From the NCBI RefSeq assembly GCF_900104485.1, contig NZ_FMXQ01000005.1:186001-250000 (forward strand): a stretch of DNA of 64,000 bases, read 5' to 3'. Source of the DNA: Bauldia litoralis. Lineage in GTDB: Bacteria; Pseudomonadota; Alphaproteobacteria; Rhizobiales; Kaistiaceae. A program made the position numbers and the translations under genes. Position 1 is the first letter of the stretch; every line of letters begins with the position of its first letter. The notes beneath the pieces are model-generated. The model was not told the origin of the DNA. It was given only the letters and a program-made list of their open reading frames with translations, and ran no database searches. Below, piece after piece: positions 33,600 to 42,236 of this stretch.

Positions 33600-34601
33600 A
33601 TGTCCACCGCCAACTCCACCCCCGCCGCTGCCGGTTCGACGCGCGGGCCGTTCCTCACCTTCCTCGGCCGGCCGTCGTCCGGCGTGGTGATGCTCTTCGC
33701 CTTCTACATCCTGCTGCTGCTGGTCTTCTCGCTGCTGTCGCCGTTCTTCATGACGGTGCGCAACATGATGGCGATCGGCTCCAACATCGCCTTCATCGGG
33801 CTGATGGCGGCGGCCGGGACGCCGCTGATCATCGCCGGCGGGCTCGACCTCTCGGTGGCGGCGATCGCCGGCCTGGTCGGCGTGGTCATCGCCGTGCTGC
33901 ACGGCGACTACGGCATGAATATCTGGCTGGCGGCGGTGGTGGCGATCGGCCTCGGGGCGCTGGTCGGCGCGGTCAACGGGCTGTTCACCACGCGGCTTCG
34001 CCTCAACCCGCTGATCGTCACGCTCGGCATGATGAGCATCGTCTCGGGCGCGGCACTGATCCTCACCGGGGGACTGACCAAACCGCTGATGGTGCAAGGC
34101 TTCAACTGGATCGGCCAGGGGCGGATCTTCGACATCCCCTTCCCGCCGATCCTGATGCTGGTGGTCTTCATCGCCCTGTCGATCGTGCTCAGGCGGACGC
34201 GCTTCGGCCGCTTCGTCTACGCGGTCGGCGGCAACCCGGAGGCCAGCCGGCTGATCGGGCTGCCGGTCGAGCGGGTGCAGATGGCGCTCTACATCCTCTC
34301 CGGTATTTCCGGCGCGGTGGCCGGCCTCGTGCTGGCGGCCATGCTCGGCGCGGCGGCGCCGGCGGCGGCGGCGCCCCACCTCCTGACGGTCATCGCCGCG
34401 ATCATTCTCGGCGGCACCAGCCTCTATGGCGGACGCGGCAGCGTCTGGGGTACGCTGCTGGCGGTCCTGATCCTCGGGACCCTGAACAACGGTCTTACGC
34501 TGAACGACGTGTCGAGCTTCTGGCAGGACGTGACCAAGGGCGTCGTGTTGATGCTCGCGGTGAGCCTCGACCAGATCCGGACGCGCGCGCTGGGGGAATA
34601 A
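33600..34601 (+). CDS. Sugar ABC transporter permease (RbsC type)
   Basis: 333-residue inner-membrane protein with about nine or ten hydrophobic segments. The conserved loops IAGGLDLSVAAIAGL (about 78-92) and GGTSLYGGRGSVWG (near 275) identify the RbsC class. It starts 13 bases after the ATPase, and the regulator GTG begins four bases after its stop. Only one permease is present in this operon, unlike the operon at 18446-27913, so it should form a homodimer. Confidence 0.92.
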   Translation: MSTANSTPAAAGSTRGPFLTFLGRPSSGVVMLFAFYILLLLVFSLLSPFFMTVRNMMAIGSNIAFIGLMAAAGTPLIIAGGLDLSVAAIAGLVGVVIAVLHGDYGMNIWLAAVVAIGLGALVGAVNGLFTTRLRLNPLIVTLGMMSIVSGAALILTGGLTKPLMVQGFNWIGQGRIFDIPFPPILMLVVFIALSIVLRRTRFGRFVYAVGGNPEASRLIGLPVERVQMALYILSGISGAVAGLVLAAMLGAAAPAAAAPHLLTVIAAIILGGTSLYGGRGSVWGTLLAVLILGTLNNGLTLNDVSSFWQDVTKGVVLMLAVSLDQIRTRALGE

Positions 34602-34605
34602 CCAG

Positions 34606-35325
34606 GTGTCCGACACCCCGATCTCCGCCATATCCCCGGTCGAGCGCCACTCGGTTGCCGACCAGGTGGCGAAGAAGATCCTCGACCTGGTGCGGACGGG
34701 GAACCTCAAGCCCGGCGACCAGTTGCCGCCCGAGCGCGACCTGGCGCAGATGCTCCAGGTCAGCCGGCCGAGCCTGCGCGAGGCGATGCGCGGCCTGCAG
34801 ATCCTCGGCGTGGTCAAGTCGCGGCAGGGCGGCGGGGCGTTCATCACCTCGCTCGAGGCCGACGACCTGCTGGCGCCGCTGCAATTCCTGATCACGCTGA
34901 ATTCCGACAACGTCCACGCGCTCTACGAGTCGCGCATCCTGGTGGAAGGCGGCATCGCCCGGATGGCGACCGAGCGGCTGACCGGCGCCGACATCGCCCG
35001 GCTGGAGGCGATCGTCACGCTGCAGACCGACCTGATGAACGATCCGCTCGGCTTCCGGGTCTCGGACCTCGAATTCCACCAGACGATCATGGATGCCACC
35101 GGCAATCCGTTCCTGGTCCGCGTCTCGCATTCGCTTTATGTGCTCGGCATGGAGTATCGTCGCGCCGCTTCGGAGACGCCGGGGGTGCTGCGACAGTCGC
35201 TGGCCGATCACCAGCAGATCGTCGCGGCCTTCTTCAGCCGCGACCCGGACGCAGCGGAGAAGGCGATGATCCGGCACATGGAGAACGTCCACCGCTCGAC
35301 GCTTGAGGCGATGGGAGCACCCTGA
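34606..35325 (+). CDS. GntR family transcriptional regulator (FadR/FCD type)
   Basis: 239 residues from a GTG. The winged helix is at about 12-80 (LPPERDLAQMLQVSRPSLREAM and wing RQGGGAFIT); the FCD effector domain follows (about 95-230; LEFHQTIMDATGNPFL has likely metal-binding residues, and a late histidine lies in RHMENVH). It sits in the middle of the importer/enzyme operon and its stop overlaps the next ATG as TGATG. The FadR-like palindrome at 30591-30607 is the obvious target. Confidence 0.9.
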   Translation: MSDTPISAISPVERHSVADQVAKKILDLVRTGNLKPGDQLPPERDLAQMLQVSRPSLREAMRGLQILGVVKSRQGGGAFITSLEADDLLAPLQFLITLNSDNVHALYESRILVEGGIARMATERLTGADIARLEAIVTLQTDLMNDPLGFRVSDLEFHQTIMDATGNPFLVRVSHSLYVLGMEYRRAASETPGVLRQSLADHQQIVAAFFSRDPDAAEKAMIRHMENVHRSTLEAMGAP

Positions 35326-36365
35326 TGAGTGACAAGGCACGGATCGGCGTCATCGGCGCGGGCTGGTGGGCGGTGGTCAACCATATCCCCGTGTTGCAGC
35401 AGAATCCGGACTGCGACGTCGTCGCGGTCAACCGGCTTGGCGCCGACGAACTGGCGGCTGTGCAGAGCCAGTTCGGCATCGCGCAAGGCTTCGAGGATTA
35501 TCGCGAGATGCTGGAGACGGTCGAGATGGACGGTGTCGTCATCTCCTCGCCGCACATCCTGCATTTCGAGCACGCCAGCGCCGCCCTCGCCAAAGGGTGC
35601 CACATCCTCGTCGAGAAGCCGCTGACCACCAGTACCGCCGATGCGCGGGCGCTGGTCGACGCGGCGAAGGCGGCGAAGCGCGAGATCGTCGTGCCCTATG
35701 GCTGGAACTTCAAGCCGATGGCGGCCGAGGCGGCGCGGCTGGTGGCCGGGGTGGGCCGGGTCGAGCATGTCGTGCTGCAGATGGCCAACGCCCTCGACGA
35801 CCTGTTCGCCGGGCAGCCGATGCTGGAAACCGAAGGCGCGATGTTCCGCCCGCCGCCCTCGACCTGGGCCGATCCGAAACGGGCCGGCGGCTTCGGCTGG
35901 GGGCAACTCGTCCACGCGCTCGGCCTGCTGTTTCGCGTCGTCGACATGGAGCCGACGGAGGTCTTCGCGGTGACGGGGCAATCGCCGACCGATGTCGACT
36001 ATTACGACGCGGCGGTGGTCCGCTTCGCCAACGGCGCGACCGCCTCGGTCTCGGGTGCGTCGACCCTGCCGAAGGGGCGGCCCGTGCAGATCGACCTCCG
36101 GATCTTCGGCTCGGAGGGGATGCTGGTCCTCGACATCGAGCGCGAGCGGCTGGAGCTGCGCCGCCGCGACGGCAAGGACGAGGTCATCGACCTGGCTCCC
36201 GGCGACGGCGCCTATTCCTGCGTCGAGCCGCTCAACGTGCTGGTTGACCTCTGCCTCGACCGGCCGACCGACAATGGCGCGCCGGGGCTGGTCGGCCAAC
36301 GGGCCATCGAGGTGCTGGACGCGATGTACCGCTCGGCGGCGAGCGGACGGATGGAGGCGGTGTGA
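35325..36365 (+). CDS. Gfo/Idh/MocA family oxidoreductase
   Basis: 346 residues. An N-terminal NAD(P)-binding domain (about 5-125) has GVIGAGWWAVVNHIPVLQ and the family signature EKPLTTS near 101-107. The C-terminal substrate domain includes GGFGWGQLVHALGLLF, where the histidine is the usual catalytic base, and GATASVSGASTLPKG. Such enzymes oxidise or reduce sugars, inositols or sugar-derived compounds. Overlaps with the regulator (TGATG) and the next gene (GTGA) indicate tight coupling. The substrate is presumably the imported sugar. Confidence 0.88.
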   Translation: MSDKARIGVIGAGWWAVVNHIPVLQQNPDCDVVAVNRLGADELAAVQSQFGIAQGFEDYREMLETVEMDGVVISSPHILHFEHASAALAKGCHILVEKPLTTSTADARALVDAAKAAKREIVVPYGWNFKPMAAEAARLVAGVGRVEHVVLQMANALDDLFAGQPMLETEGAMFRPPPSTWADPKRAGGFGWGQLVHALGLLFRVVDMEPTEVFAVTGQSPTDVDYYDAAVVRFANGATASVSGASTLPKGRPVQIDLRIFGSEGMLVLDIERERLELRRRDGKDEVIDLAPGDGAYSCVEPLNVLVDLCLDRPTDNGAPGLVGQRAIEVLDAMYRSAASGRMEAV

Positions 36366-37153
36366 GCAAGGACCTGCGCAATGGCGGCCTCGACCGGCTG
36401 ACCGTCGAGGACATCGTCAAACCCGGATTCTCGACGCCCTGGGACGCGCCGACGATCCCGCCCTTCCCCTTCACCTTCCGCGACGTCGAGGTGCTGTCGC
36501 TGGTGTGGCGAACGAGCGAGGCGGCCGTCGCGCGGCTGCTGCCGCCGCCGCTCGAGCCGACCAGCGACGTGGTGGTGGCGCATATCTACCGGATGAACGA
36601 CACCGAGTGGATCGGGCCCTATGGCGAATCCAACGTCTCGGTCGGCTGCCGGATGGCCGGGACCGACATCGCCGGGTCCTACTCGCCCTATCTCTTCCTG
36701 TCTTCCGAGGTCGGCGTGTCGCATGGCCGCGAGGTCCACGGCCAGCCGAAGAAGCTCGGCCATCCGAGGATCGAGCATCGCGGCGACCTGGTGGTCGGCA
36801 CGGTCGAGCGGAACGGCATCGACATCGTCACCGGGACGATGGCCTACAAGCAGCGGCGCGACACGCTGGAGAGCCTGACGCGGCACTTCGACTTCGCCGA
36901 GAACATCAACCTCAAGGCGGTCGATCACATCGACGGGCGGCCGGCAATCCGCCAGTTGACGGCGCGGCGGCTCGGCGAGGTGGTGGTGCACGAATGCTGG
37001 AGCGGCGCCTCGACGGTCGAGCTCCGGCCCAACGCCCAGGCGCCGGTCCACCGGCTGCCGGTGGTCGACATGCTCGACAGCTTTCACTGGCGGGCCGACT
37101 TCACGCTGGTGCCGGGGCGGATCATCCACGATTATCTCGGAGACACGCCATGA
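36362..37153 (+). CDS. Acetoacetate decarboxylase family protein
   Basis: 263 residues from a GTG that overlaps the previous stop. The ADC signature G-R-E-x-x-G-x-P-K-K is present as GREVHGQPKK. Lys130 should be the Schiff-base lysine and Lys131 the neighbour that lowers its pKa. FLSSEVGVS and an upstream acidic loop agree with the fold. ADC-fold enzymes decarboxylate acetoacetate, but relatives act as aldolases, hydratases or dehydratases on keto acids and sugars. Its setting between a sugar oxidoreductase and a mutarotase suggests a keto-sugar-acid substrate rather than acetoacetate. The reaction is unassigned. Confidence 0.82.
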   Translation: MSKDLRNGGLDRLTVEDIVKPGFSTPWDAPTIPPFPFTFRDVEVLSLVWRTSEAAVARLLPPPLEPTSDVVVAHIYRMNDTEWIGPYGESNVSVGCRMAGTDIAGSYSPYLFLSSEVGVSHGREVHGQPKKLGHPRIEHRGDLVVGTVERNGIDIVTGTMAYKQRRDTLESLTRHFDFAENINLKAVDHIDGRPAIRQLTARRLGEVVVHECWSGASTVELRPNAQAPVHRLPVVDMLDSFHWRADFTLVPGRIIHDYLGDTP

Positions 37154-37464
37154 CCCAATATGCCTGGGTGCTCGAAGTCCGGCCGGGCTACGAGGAGGAA
37201 TACAAGAAACGCCACGACGAGATCTGGCCGGAGATGCTGGAGACGCTGACCAGGTCCGGCATCCGCAACTACTCGATCTTCCGGCACGGGCTGACGCTGT
37301 TCGGCTATTTCGAGACCGACGACCTGGAGGCGACGATCGCCTATCTCAAGGACGATCCGGTCAACGCGCGCTGGGGCCAGTCGATGGCGCCGGTGATGAA
37401 GATCGAGGTCGACGAGCGGACCGGCTTCCCCTTTCTGCTGCCGCTGCAATGGCACATGGACTGA
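37150..37464 (+). CDS. L-rhamnose mutarotase family protein
   Basis: 104 residues, overlapping the previous stop as ATGA. Alignment by eye to E. coli RhaM keeps Tyr18, the catalytic His22 (YKKRHDEIWPEM) and Tyr41 (RNYSIF). The family speeds conversion between alpha and beta anomers of L-rhamnose or related 6-deoxy sugars. Its presence makes a deoxyhexose or similar pyranose a reasonable guess for the imported sugar. Other members act on L-fucose or are uncharacterised. Confidence 0.85.
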   Translation: MTQYAWVLEVRPGYEEEYKKRHDEIWPEMLETLTRSGIRNYSIFRHGLTLFGYFETDDLEATIAYLKDDPVNARWGQSMAPVMKIEVDERTGFPFLLPLQWHMD

Positions 37465-37468
37465 CCGG

Positions 37469-38239
37469 GTGACGCTCGACGGAGAGATCGCGCTGGTTAC
37501 CGGCGCATCGCGCGGCATCGGGGCGGAGATCGCCAGGGCGCTTGGCCGTGCCGGCGCAGCGGTGGCGGTGACGGCGCGCCGGCAGGCGGCGGCCGAGACC
37601 GTTGCCGACGGCATTGTCGCCGAGGGCGGCAAGGCCATGGCGCTTGCCTGCGATGTCGGCGACCAGGCCTCGATCGCCACGGCGGTGGCCGAGGTCACGG
37701 AACGGCTCGGAGCGCCGACCATCCTGATCAACAATGCCGGGGTGATCGATCCGCTCGGCGATTTCCATGCGATCGACATCGCCGACTGGTCGACGAACCT
37801 CACCGTCAACCTGACCGGCCCGGCGGTGGCCGCGCAAGCGGTGCTGCCGACGATGCTTGCCGCCGGGCGCGGCACGATCGTCAACATCTCGTCGGGCGTG
37901 GCGCAATTTCCGGTCGCCGGCTGGGGCGCCTATTGCGTCGCCAAGGCGGGGCTGATGATGCTCGGCCAGGTGCTGGACGCGGAATATGGCGACCGGGGAA
38001 TCCGGGTCTTCGGACTGGCGCCGGGACTGGTCGACACGGACATGCAGGGCACGATCCGCGCCGCCGGCGTCGGGCCGACGGCCGGGATGACCCGCGAGCA
38101 ACTGACGCCGCCCGAGGAACCGGCCGATGCGGTGGTGTTTCTCTGCGGCGCGGGGGGAGACGCCTTCACCGGGCTGGAACTCGACCTCCGCGACGCGGAC
38201 TTCCGGGCCGCCCTTGGCCTCGATCCGACCGGCGGCTGA
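37469..38239 (+). CDS. Short-chain dehydrogenase/reductase (SDR)
   Basis: 256 residues from a GTG four bases after the mutarotase stop. TGASRGIG at 11-18 binds the cofactor, INNAG is at 87-91, and catalytic Ser141/142, Tyr155 and Lys159 are present. It is the last gene of the importer operon and converges on malQ with nine bases between stops. It probably oxidises the sugar or a hydroxy-acid intermediate with NAD(P). Confidence 0.87.
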   Translation: MTLDGEIALVTGASRGIGAEIARALGRAGAAVAVTARRQAAAETVADGIVAEGGKAMALACDVGDQASIATAVAEVTERLGAPTILINNAGVIDPLGDFHAIDIADWSTNLTVNLTGPAVAAQAVLPTMLAAGRGTIVNISSGVAQFPVAGWGAYCVAKAGLMMLGQVLDAEYGDRGIRVFGLAPGLVDTDMQGTIRAAGVGPTAGMTREQLTPPEEPADAVVFLCGAGGDAFTGLELDLRDADFRAALGLDPTGG

Positions 38240-38248
38240 TCGCGCGGG

Positions 38249-40135
38249 TCAGCCGATCGCCGGACGCTCGGCCCGCATCGCCGCGGTGATCGCGCCGAAC
38301 AGCGGCAGGCCGGCGATATCCTCGACCGTGACCGGCAGCTTGCGCTGCCAGTTGGGGTGCTCGACCGTCGTGCCGGGAACATTGACCTGCTCGACCATGC
38401 CGGTGACATCCTCCGCCGCGACTGTCACCAGCCGGCACGGCGTGCGGGCGACCAGGCGGTGCAGCGCGACGGCGACCTCGGACGGCAGTTCGACCGGCGC
38501 CTCGGCGTCGTCATGCATCACGGCCCGCATCGTCTCGGGAAGCAGTCCCTTGTCAGCCAGGAGGCCGAGCAGGCGGCGGCGCTCATGGCCGCGCTGCTCG
38601 AAGAGCTGGTCGAGATTGTGGGCCTGCAACACCCCGGCGGCATCGAGAACCTCGAGATCGCGGCCGCGCCACCAGCCGGCCAGGGTGTGGAGGTCGTGGA
38701 TGGTCAGGCAGGCCATTGCCTCGCGCGGGTAGTCCTCGGGCGGAATGAAGAAGTCCTCCCTCTTCTCGAAGAAGAGGACGCGATAGCTCTGCATCTCGGC
38801 GGCGCGCATCGCCTCGCGGAAGCCGGTCGGCACGACACCGAGATCCTCGCCGATGACGATGGTGCGGCGATGGCGGGAGACGTCGGCGAGGGTCCGCAGC
38901 ATCGCCTGAAACGGGTAGTGGACATAGACGCCGTCGGCAGCCGTGAAGTCGCGGGCGATCCAGTAGAGCCGGTAAAGGCCCATGGCGTGGTCGATGCGCA
39001 GCGCGCCGGCATGGCGCAGCACGGTGTCGAGCGCCTGGCGGTAGGGCTTGAAATCATGCCCGGCGAGGCCGCTCGGCGACAGCGGCGCCAGCCCCCAGTC
39101 CTGGCCGGCGGCATTGAAGTAGTCCGGCGGGGCGCCGATGCGGGCGCCGGGAACGACCAGGTCGGGATCTGCCCAGGTGTCCGAACCGTCCGGCGCGACG
39201 CCGACGGCGAGATCGAGATACAGGCCGATCCGCATGCCGGCGGCGAGCGCCCGGGCCTGCGCACCGGCGAGCTGGCCATCGGCCAGCCATTGCAGCCAGG
39301 AGTGAAAGGTGACGCTGTCGGCGTGGTTGCTGGCGAAGCTGCGCACCGCCTCGGAGCCGGGGTCGCGGTAGACGTCGGGCCAGTTATGCCAGGTGGCGCC
39401 CTGCCCGCGCTCGACCATCTCTTCCGACAGGGCCTCGAACAGGGCGTGGAGGTAGAGCGAGCGGCCGCGCTCGGCAACGAAACCGGCGAAGGCGGCGGCC
39501 TCGGCCTCGGAGGCGCGGTCCTGGAAGAGCCGGAACAGGAAGCCCAGCGCCTTGCGCTTGATCGGCCCGACGGCCGCGTAGTCGATCAGGTCGCCTCCCC
39601 TGATCTCTTCGGGAATATCGAGCGCGTCGCCAAGCGCCTCGGCGCCGGAGACCTTGTCGACGGCGATGTAGAGCGGGTTGAGGAACTGGCGGCTCGACGG
39701 GAAGAAGGGGCTGCAGCGATCGGGCGCGGCCATGAACAGGGCGTGGAGCGGATTGACGCCGAGGAAATCGGCCCCGGCGGCGGCCGAGGTTTCCGCCATC
39801 AGGCCGAGATCCTCGAAATCGCCGATGCCCCAGTTGCGGGCCGAGCGCAGGCTGTAGACCTGGCAGGTGACGCCCCAGCAGCGGCCGTGATCGAGCCAGC
39901 CCGGCACGTGGCAACTGACGCCGGGCGGGGCTTCCAGCGCCGCGTCCTTCATCGGCGAGACGATGGCGAGGCTGGTCGCGACATCGGCATCGGTGGCGGC
40001 GGCAATGCCCATGGCGCCGAGGACGGCGCGCACGGCATCGTCCGACACCTTGACCTTGTCGCCGGTCATCGACACGAAATCGTGGTCCAGGCCGGCGCGC
40101 GCGGCGAGCTTATGGAGGTCGTCGCGAGCGCTCAT
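38249..40135 (-). CDS. malQ: 4-alpha-glucanotransferase (GH77)
   Basis: 628 residues from ATG at 40135, overlapping the glgX stop as ATGA. GH77 catalytic regions are present: LRIDHAMGLYRLYW (nucleophile Asp), VIGEDLGVVP (acid/base Glu), and the substrate loop PDYFNAAGQDWGLAPL with PSSRQFLNPLY upstream. The enzyme transfers alpha-1,4-glucan segments between maltodextrins in the cytoplasm. It is the last gene of the glgE-treS-glgB-glgX-malQ operon and likely recycles the short chains released by GlgX. An N-terminal region of about 90 residues before the barrel is as in bacterial MalQ. Confidence 0.92.
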   Translation of the reverse strand: MSARDDLHKLAARAGLDHDFVSMTGDKVKVSDDAVRAVLGAMGIAAATDADVATSLAIVSPMKDAALEAPPGVSCHVPGWLDHGRCWGVTCQVYSLRSARNWGIGDFEDLGLMAETSAAAGADFLGVNPLHALFMAAPDRCSPFFPSSRQFLNPLYIAVDKVSGAEALGDALDIPEEIRGGDLIDYAAVGPIKRKALGFLFRLFQDRASEAEAAAFAGFVAERGRSLYLHALFEALSEEMVERGQGATWHNWPDVYRDPGSEAVRSFASNHADSVTFHSWLQWLADGQLAGAQARALAAGMRIGLYLDLAVGVAPDGSDTWADPDLVVPGARIGAPPDYFNAAGQDWGLAPLSPSGLAGHDFKPYRQALDTVLRHAGALRIDHAMGLYRLYWIARDFTAADGVYVHYPFQAMLRTLADVSRHRRTIVIGEDLGVVPTGFREAMRAAEMQSYRVLFFEKREDFFIPPEDYPREAMACLTIHDLHTLAGWWRGRDLEVLDAAGVLQAHNLDQLFEQRGHERRRLLGLLADKGLLPETMRAVMHDDAEAPVELPSEVAVALHRLVARTPCRLVTVAAEDVTGMVEQVNVPGTTVEHPNWQRKLPVTVEDIAGLPLFGAITAAMRAERPAIG

Positions 40136-42210
40136 CCGCACTTCCCGCACAGCATGAGCAGCGAACGGCCGTCGAGTGGCACCGATGCCGCAGCTTCGAC
40201 CGTGCGGTCGGGCGGATCGATCTCACCGGTTGCCGTATCGACGATCACCCGCCACCTCCCCGATGCGCTGCCGGGCAGAACGAAATCCATCGGCGCATGG
40301 TAGGCATTGACGAGGATCAAGAGTTCCTCGTCCGGCTGGTTGAGCAGGAGGCCGACGACCTTGGCGCGGCCGTCGCCCCAGGACGCATCGTCCATCTCGG
40401 CGCCATCGGGACGGAACCAGACGACGTCGCGGGTGCCGTTGTCATCGACCCTGTCGCCGTGCAGGAACTTGCGGGTGCGCAGGATCGAATGCCGCTGGCG
40501 GATGGCGATCATGCCGCGGACGAATTCGAAAAAGGCCTGGTCGCGCTCGCCGATATCCGACCAGGCGAGCCAGTTCATCTCGTTGTCCTGGCAATAGGCG
40601 TTGTTGTTGCCGTTCTGGGTGCGGCCGATCTCGTCGCCCATCAGCAGCATCGGCGTGCCCTGCGAAACGAGCAGCGTCGCCATGATGTTGCGGCGCATGC
40701 GATCACGCAAAGCGAGGATCTCGGGATCGTCGGTCGGCCCCTCGACGCCGCAGTTCCAGCTGCGGTTGTCGTCGTGGCCGTCGCGGTTGTCCTCCTGGTT
40801 CGCCTCGTTGTGCTTCTCGTTATAGGCCCAGAGATCGGCGAGGGTGAAACCGTCATGGGCGGTGACGAAATTGACGCTCGCCCACGACTTGCGGCCGTGG
40901 TGATCGAAGAGATCGGCGGAGCCGAGGACGCCCGAGGCAAAGGCCGGCAGGCACTCGTCATCGCCCTTCCAGAAGCTGCGCATGGTGTCGCGATAGCGGC
41001 CGTTCCACTCGGCCCAGCCGGGCGGGAAATTGCCGAGCTGGTAGCCGTTGGGGCCGAGGTCCCACGGCTCGGCGATCATCCGCGCCCGCTGGAGGACCGG
41101 GTCCTGGCGGACCGCGTCAAGGAAGACGGCGTTGGGATCGAAGTGATCGTATTCGCGGCCCATCGACGAGGCGAGGTCGAAGCGGAAGCCGTCGACATGA
41201 CATTCCTCGACCCAGTAGCGCAGCGAATCCATGACCATCTGCAGCACCCGGGGATGGCGCAGGTTGACCGTGTTGCCACAGCCGGTCGTGTCGAAATAGA
41301 AGCGCTTGTCCTCGGCCAGCATGTAGTAGCTGGCGTTGTCGATGCCGCGGAAGGACAGCGTCGGGCCAAGCTCGTTGCCCTCGGCGGTGTGGTTGTAGAC
41401 GACGTCGAGGATGACCTCGATGCCGGCGTCATGGAGCCGGCGGACCATCACCTTGAACTCGTCGATGCCGGCACCCGGCGACAGGTAGCGCGGCGCCAGC
41501 GAGAAGTAGTTGACGGTGTTGTAGCCCCAGTAGTTGGCGAGCTTCTTCTCGACCAGATAGCGGTCGTCGAAGAAGGCCTGGACCGGCATCAGCTCCAGCG
41601 CATTGACGCCGAGATTGACGAGATGGTCGATGACGCGCGGATCGGACAGGCCGGCGAAGGTGCCGCGGATGCGTTCCGGCAGGTCGGTGCGCCGGGCGGT
41701 GATGCCCTCGACATGGGCTTCGTAGAAAACGGTATCGGCCCATTTGCGCTTCGGCGGCTGGTCGTCGCCCCAGGTGGCGGCGGTATCGACGACGACGCAT
41801 TTCGGCACGACGAAAGCGGAATCGCGGCGGTCGATCTGGAGATCGGCGCGCGGCGAGCCGACCCGGTAGCCGAAACAGGCGTCATGCCAGCGGATGTCGC
41901 CATGCAGCGCCTTGGCATAGGGGTCGATCAGCAGCTTGTTGGGATTGAAGCGGTGGCCGGCGGCCGGATCGTAGGGACCGTGCACCCGGTAGCCGTAAAG
42001 CTGTCCCGGGCGGACATCCGGCAGGTAGCCGTGCCACACCTGATGGGTGTATTCCGGCAAGGCGATCCGGTCGGTCTCGCGACGTCCGTTCGAATCGAAC
42101 AGGCACAGTTCGACCTTGGTGGCATTGGCCGAGAACAGGGCGAAATTGACCCCCGCTCCATCCCAGGTTGCGCCTCCAGGATGAGGGGAGCCGGGCTCGA
42201 CGCGCAGCAT
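40132..42210 (-). CDS. glgX: Glycogen debranching enzyme GlgX (GH13)
   Basis: 692 residues from ATG at 42210 with GGAGATAC upstream. A CBM48-type N terminus (SPHPGGATWDGAGVNFALFS) leads into a GH13 barrel with DGFRFDLAS (nucleophile Asp), MIAEPWD (acid/base Glu) and TAHDGFTL (third Asp). VVYNHTAEGNELGP is typical of isoamylase/GlgX. It cleaves alpha-1,6 branches of glycogen limit dextrins. The gap to glgB is 26 bases, and it overlaps malQ by four. Confidence 0.95.
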   Translation of the reverse strand: MLRVEPGSPHPGGATWDGAGVNFALFSANATKVELCLFDSNGRRETDRIALPEYTHQVWHGYLPDVRPGQLYGYRVHGPYDPAAGHRFNPNKLLIDPYAKALHGDIRWHDACFGYRVGSPRADLQIDRRDSAFVVPKCVVVDTAATWGDDQPPKRKWADTVFYEAHVEGITARRTDLPERIRGTFAGLSDPRVIDHLVNLGVNALELMPVQAFFDDRYLVEKKLANYWGYNTVNYFSLAPRYLSPGAGIDEFKVMVRRLHDAGIEVILDVVYNHTAEGNELGPTLSFRGIDNASYYMLAEDKRFYFDTTGCGNTVNLRHPRVLQMVMDSLRYWVEECHVDGFRFDLASSMGREYDHFDPNAVFLDAVRQDPVLQRARMIAEPWDLGPNGYQLGNFPPGWAEWNGRYRDTMRSFWKGDDECLPAFASGVLGSADLFDHHGRKSWASVNFVTAHDGFTLADLWAYNEKHNEANQEDNRDGHDDNRSWNCGVEGPTDDPEILALRDRMRRNIMATLLVSQGTPMLLMGDEIGRTQNGNNNAYCQDNEMNWLAWSDIGERDQAFFEFVRGMIAIRQRHSILRTRKFLHGDRVDDNGTRDVVWFRPDGAEMDDASWGDGRAKVVGLLLNQPDEELLILVNAYHAPMDFVLPGSASGRWRVIVDTATGEIDPPDRTVEAAASVPLDGRSLLMLCGKCG

Positions 42211-42236
42211 CGTCAGTATCTCCAGAAAAGGTCGCT

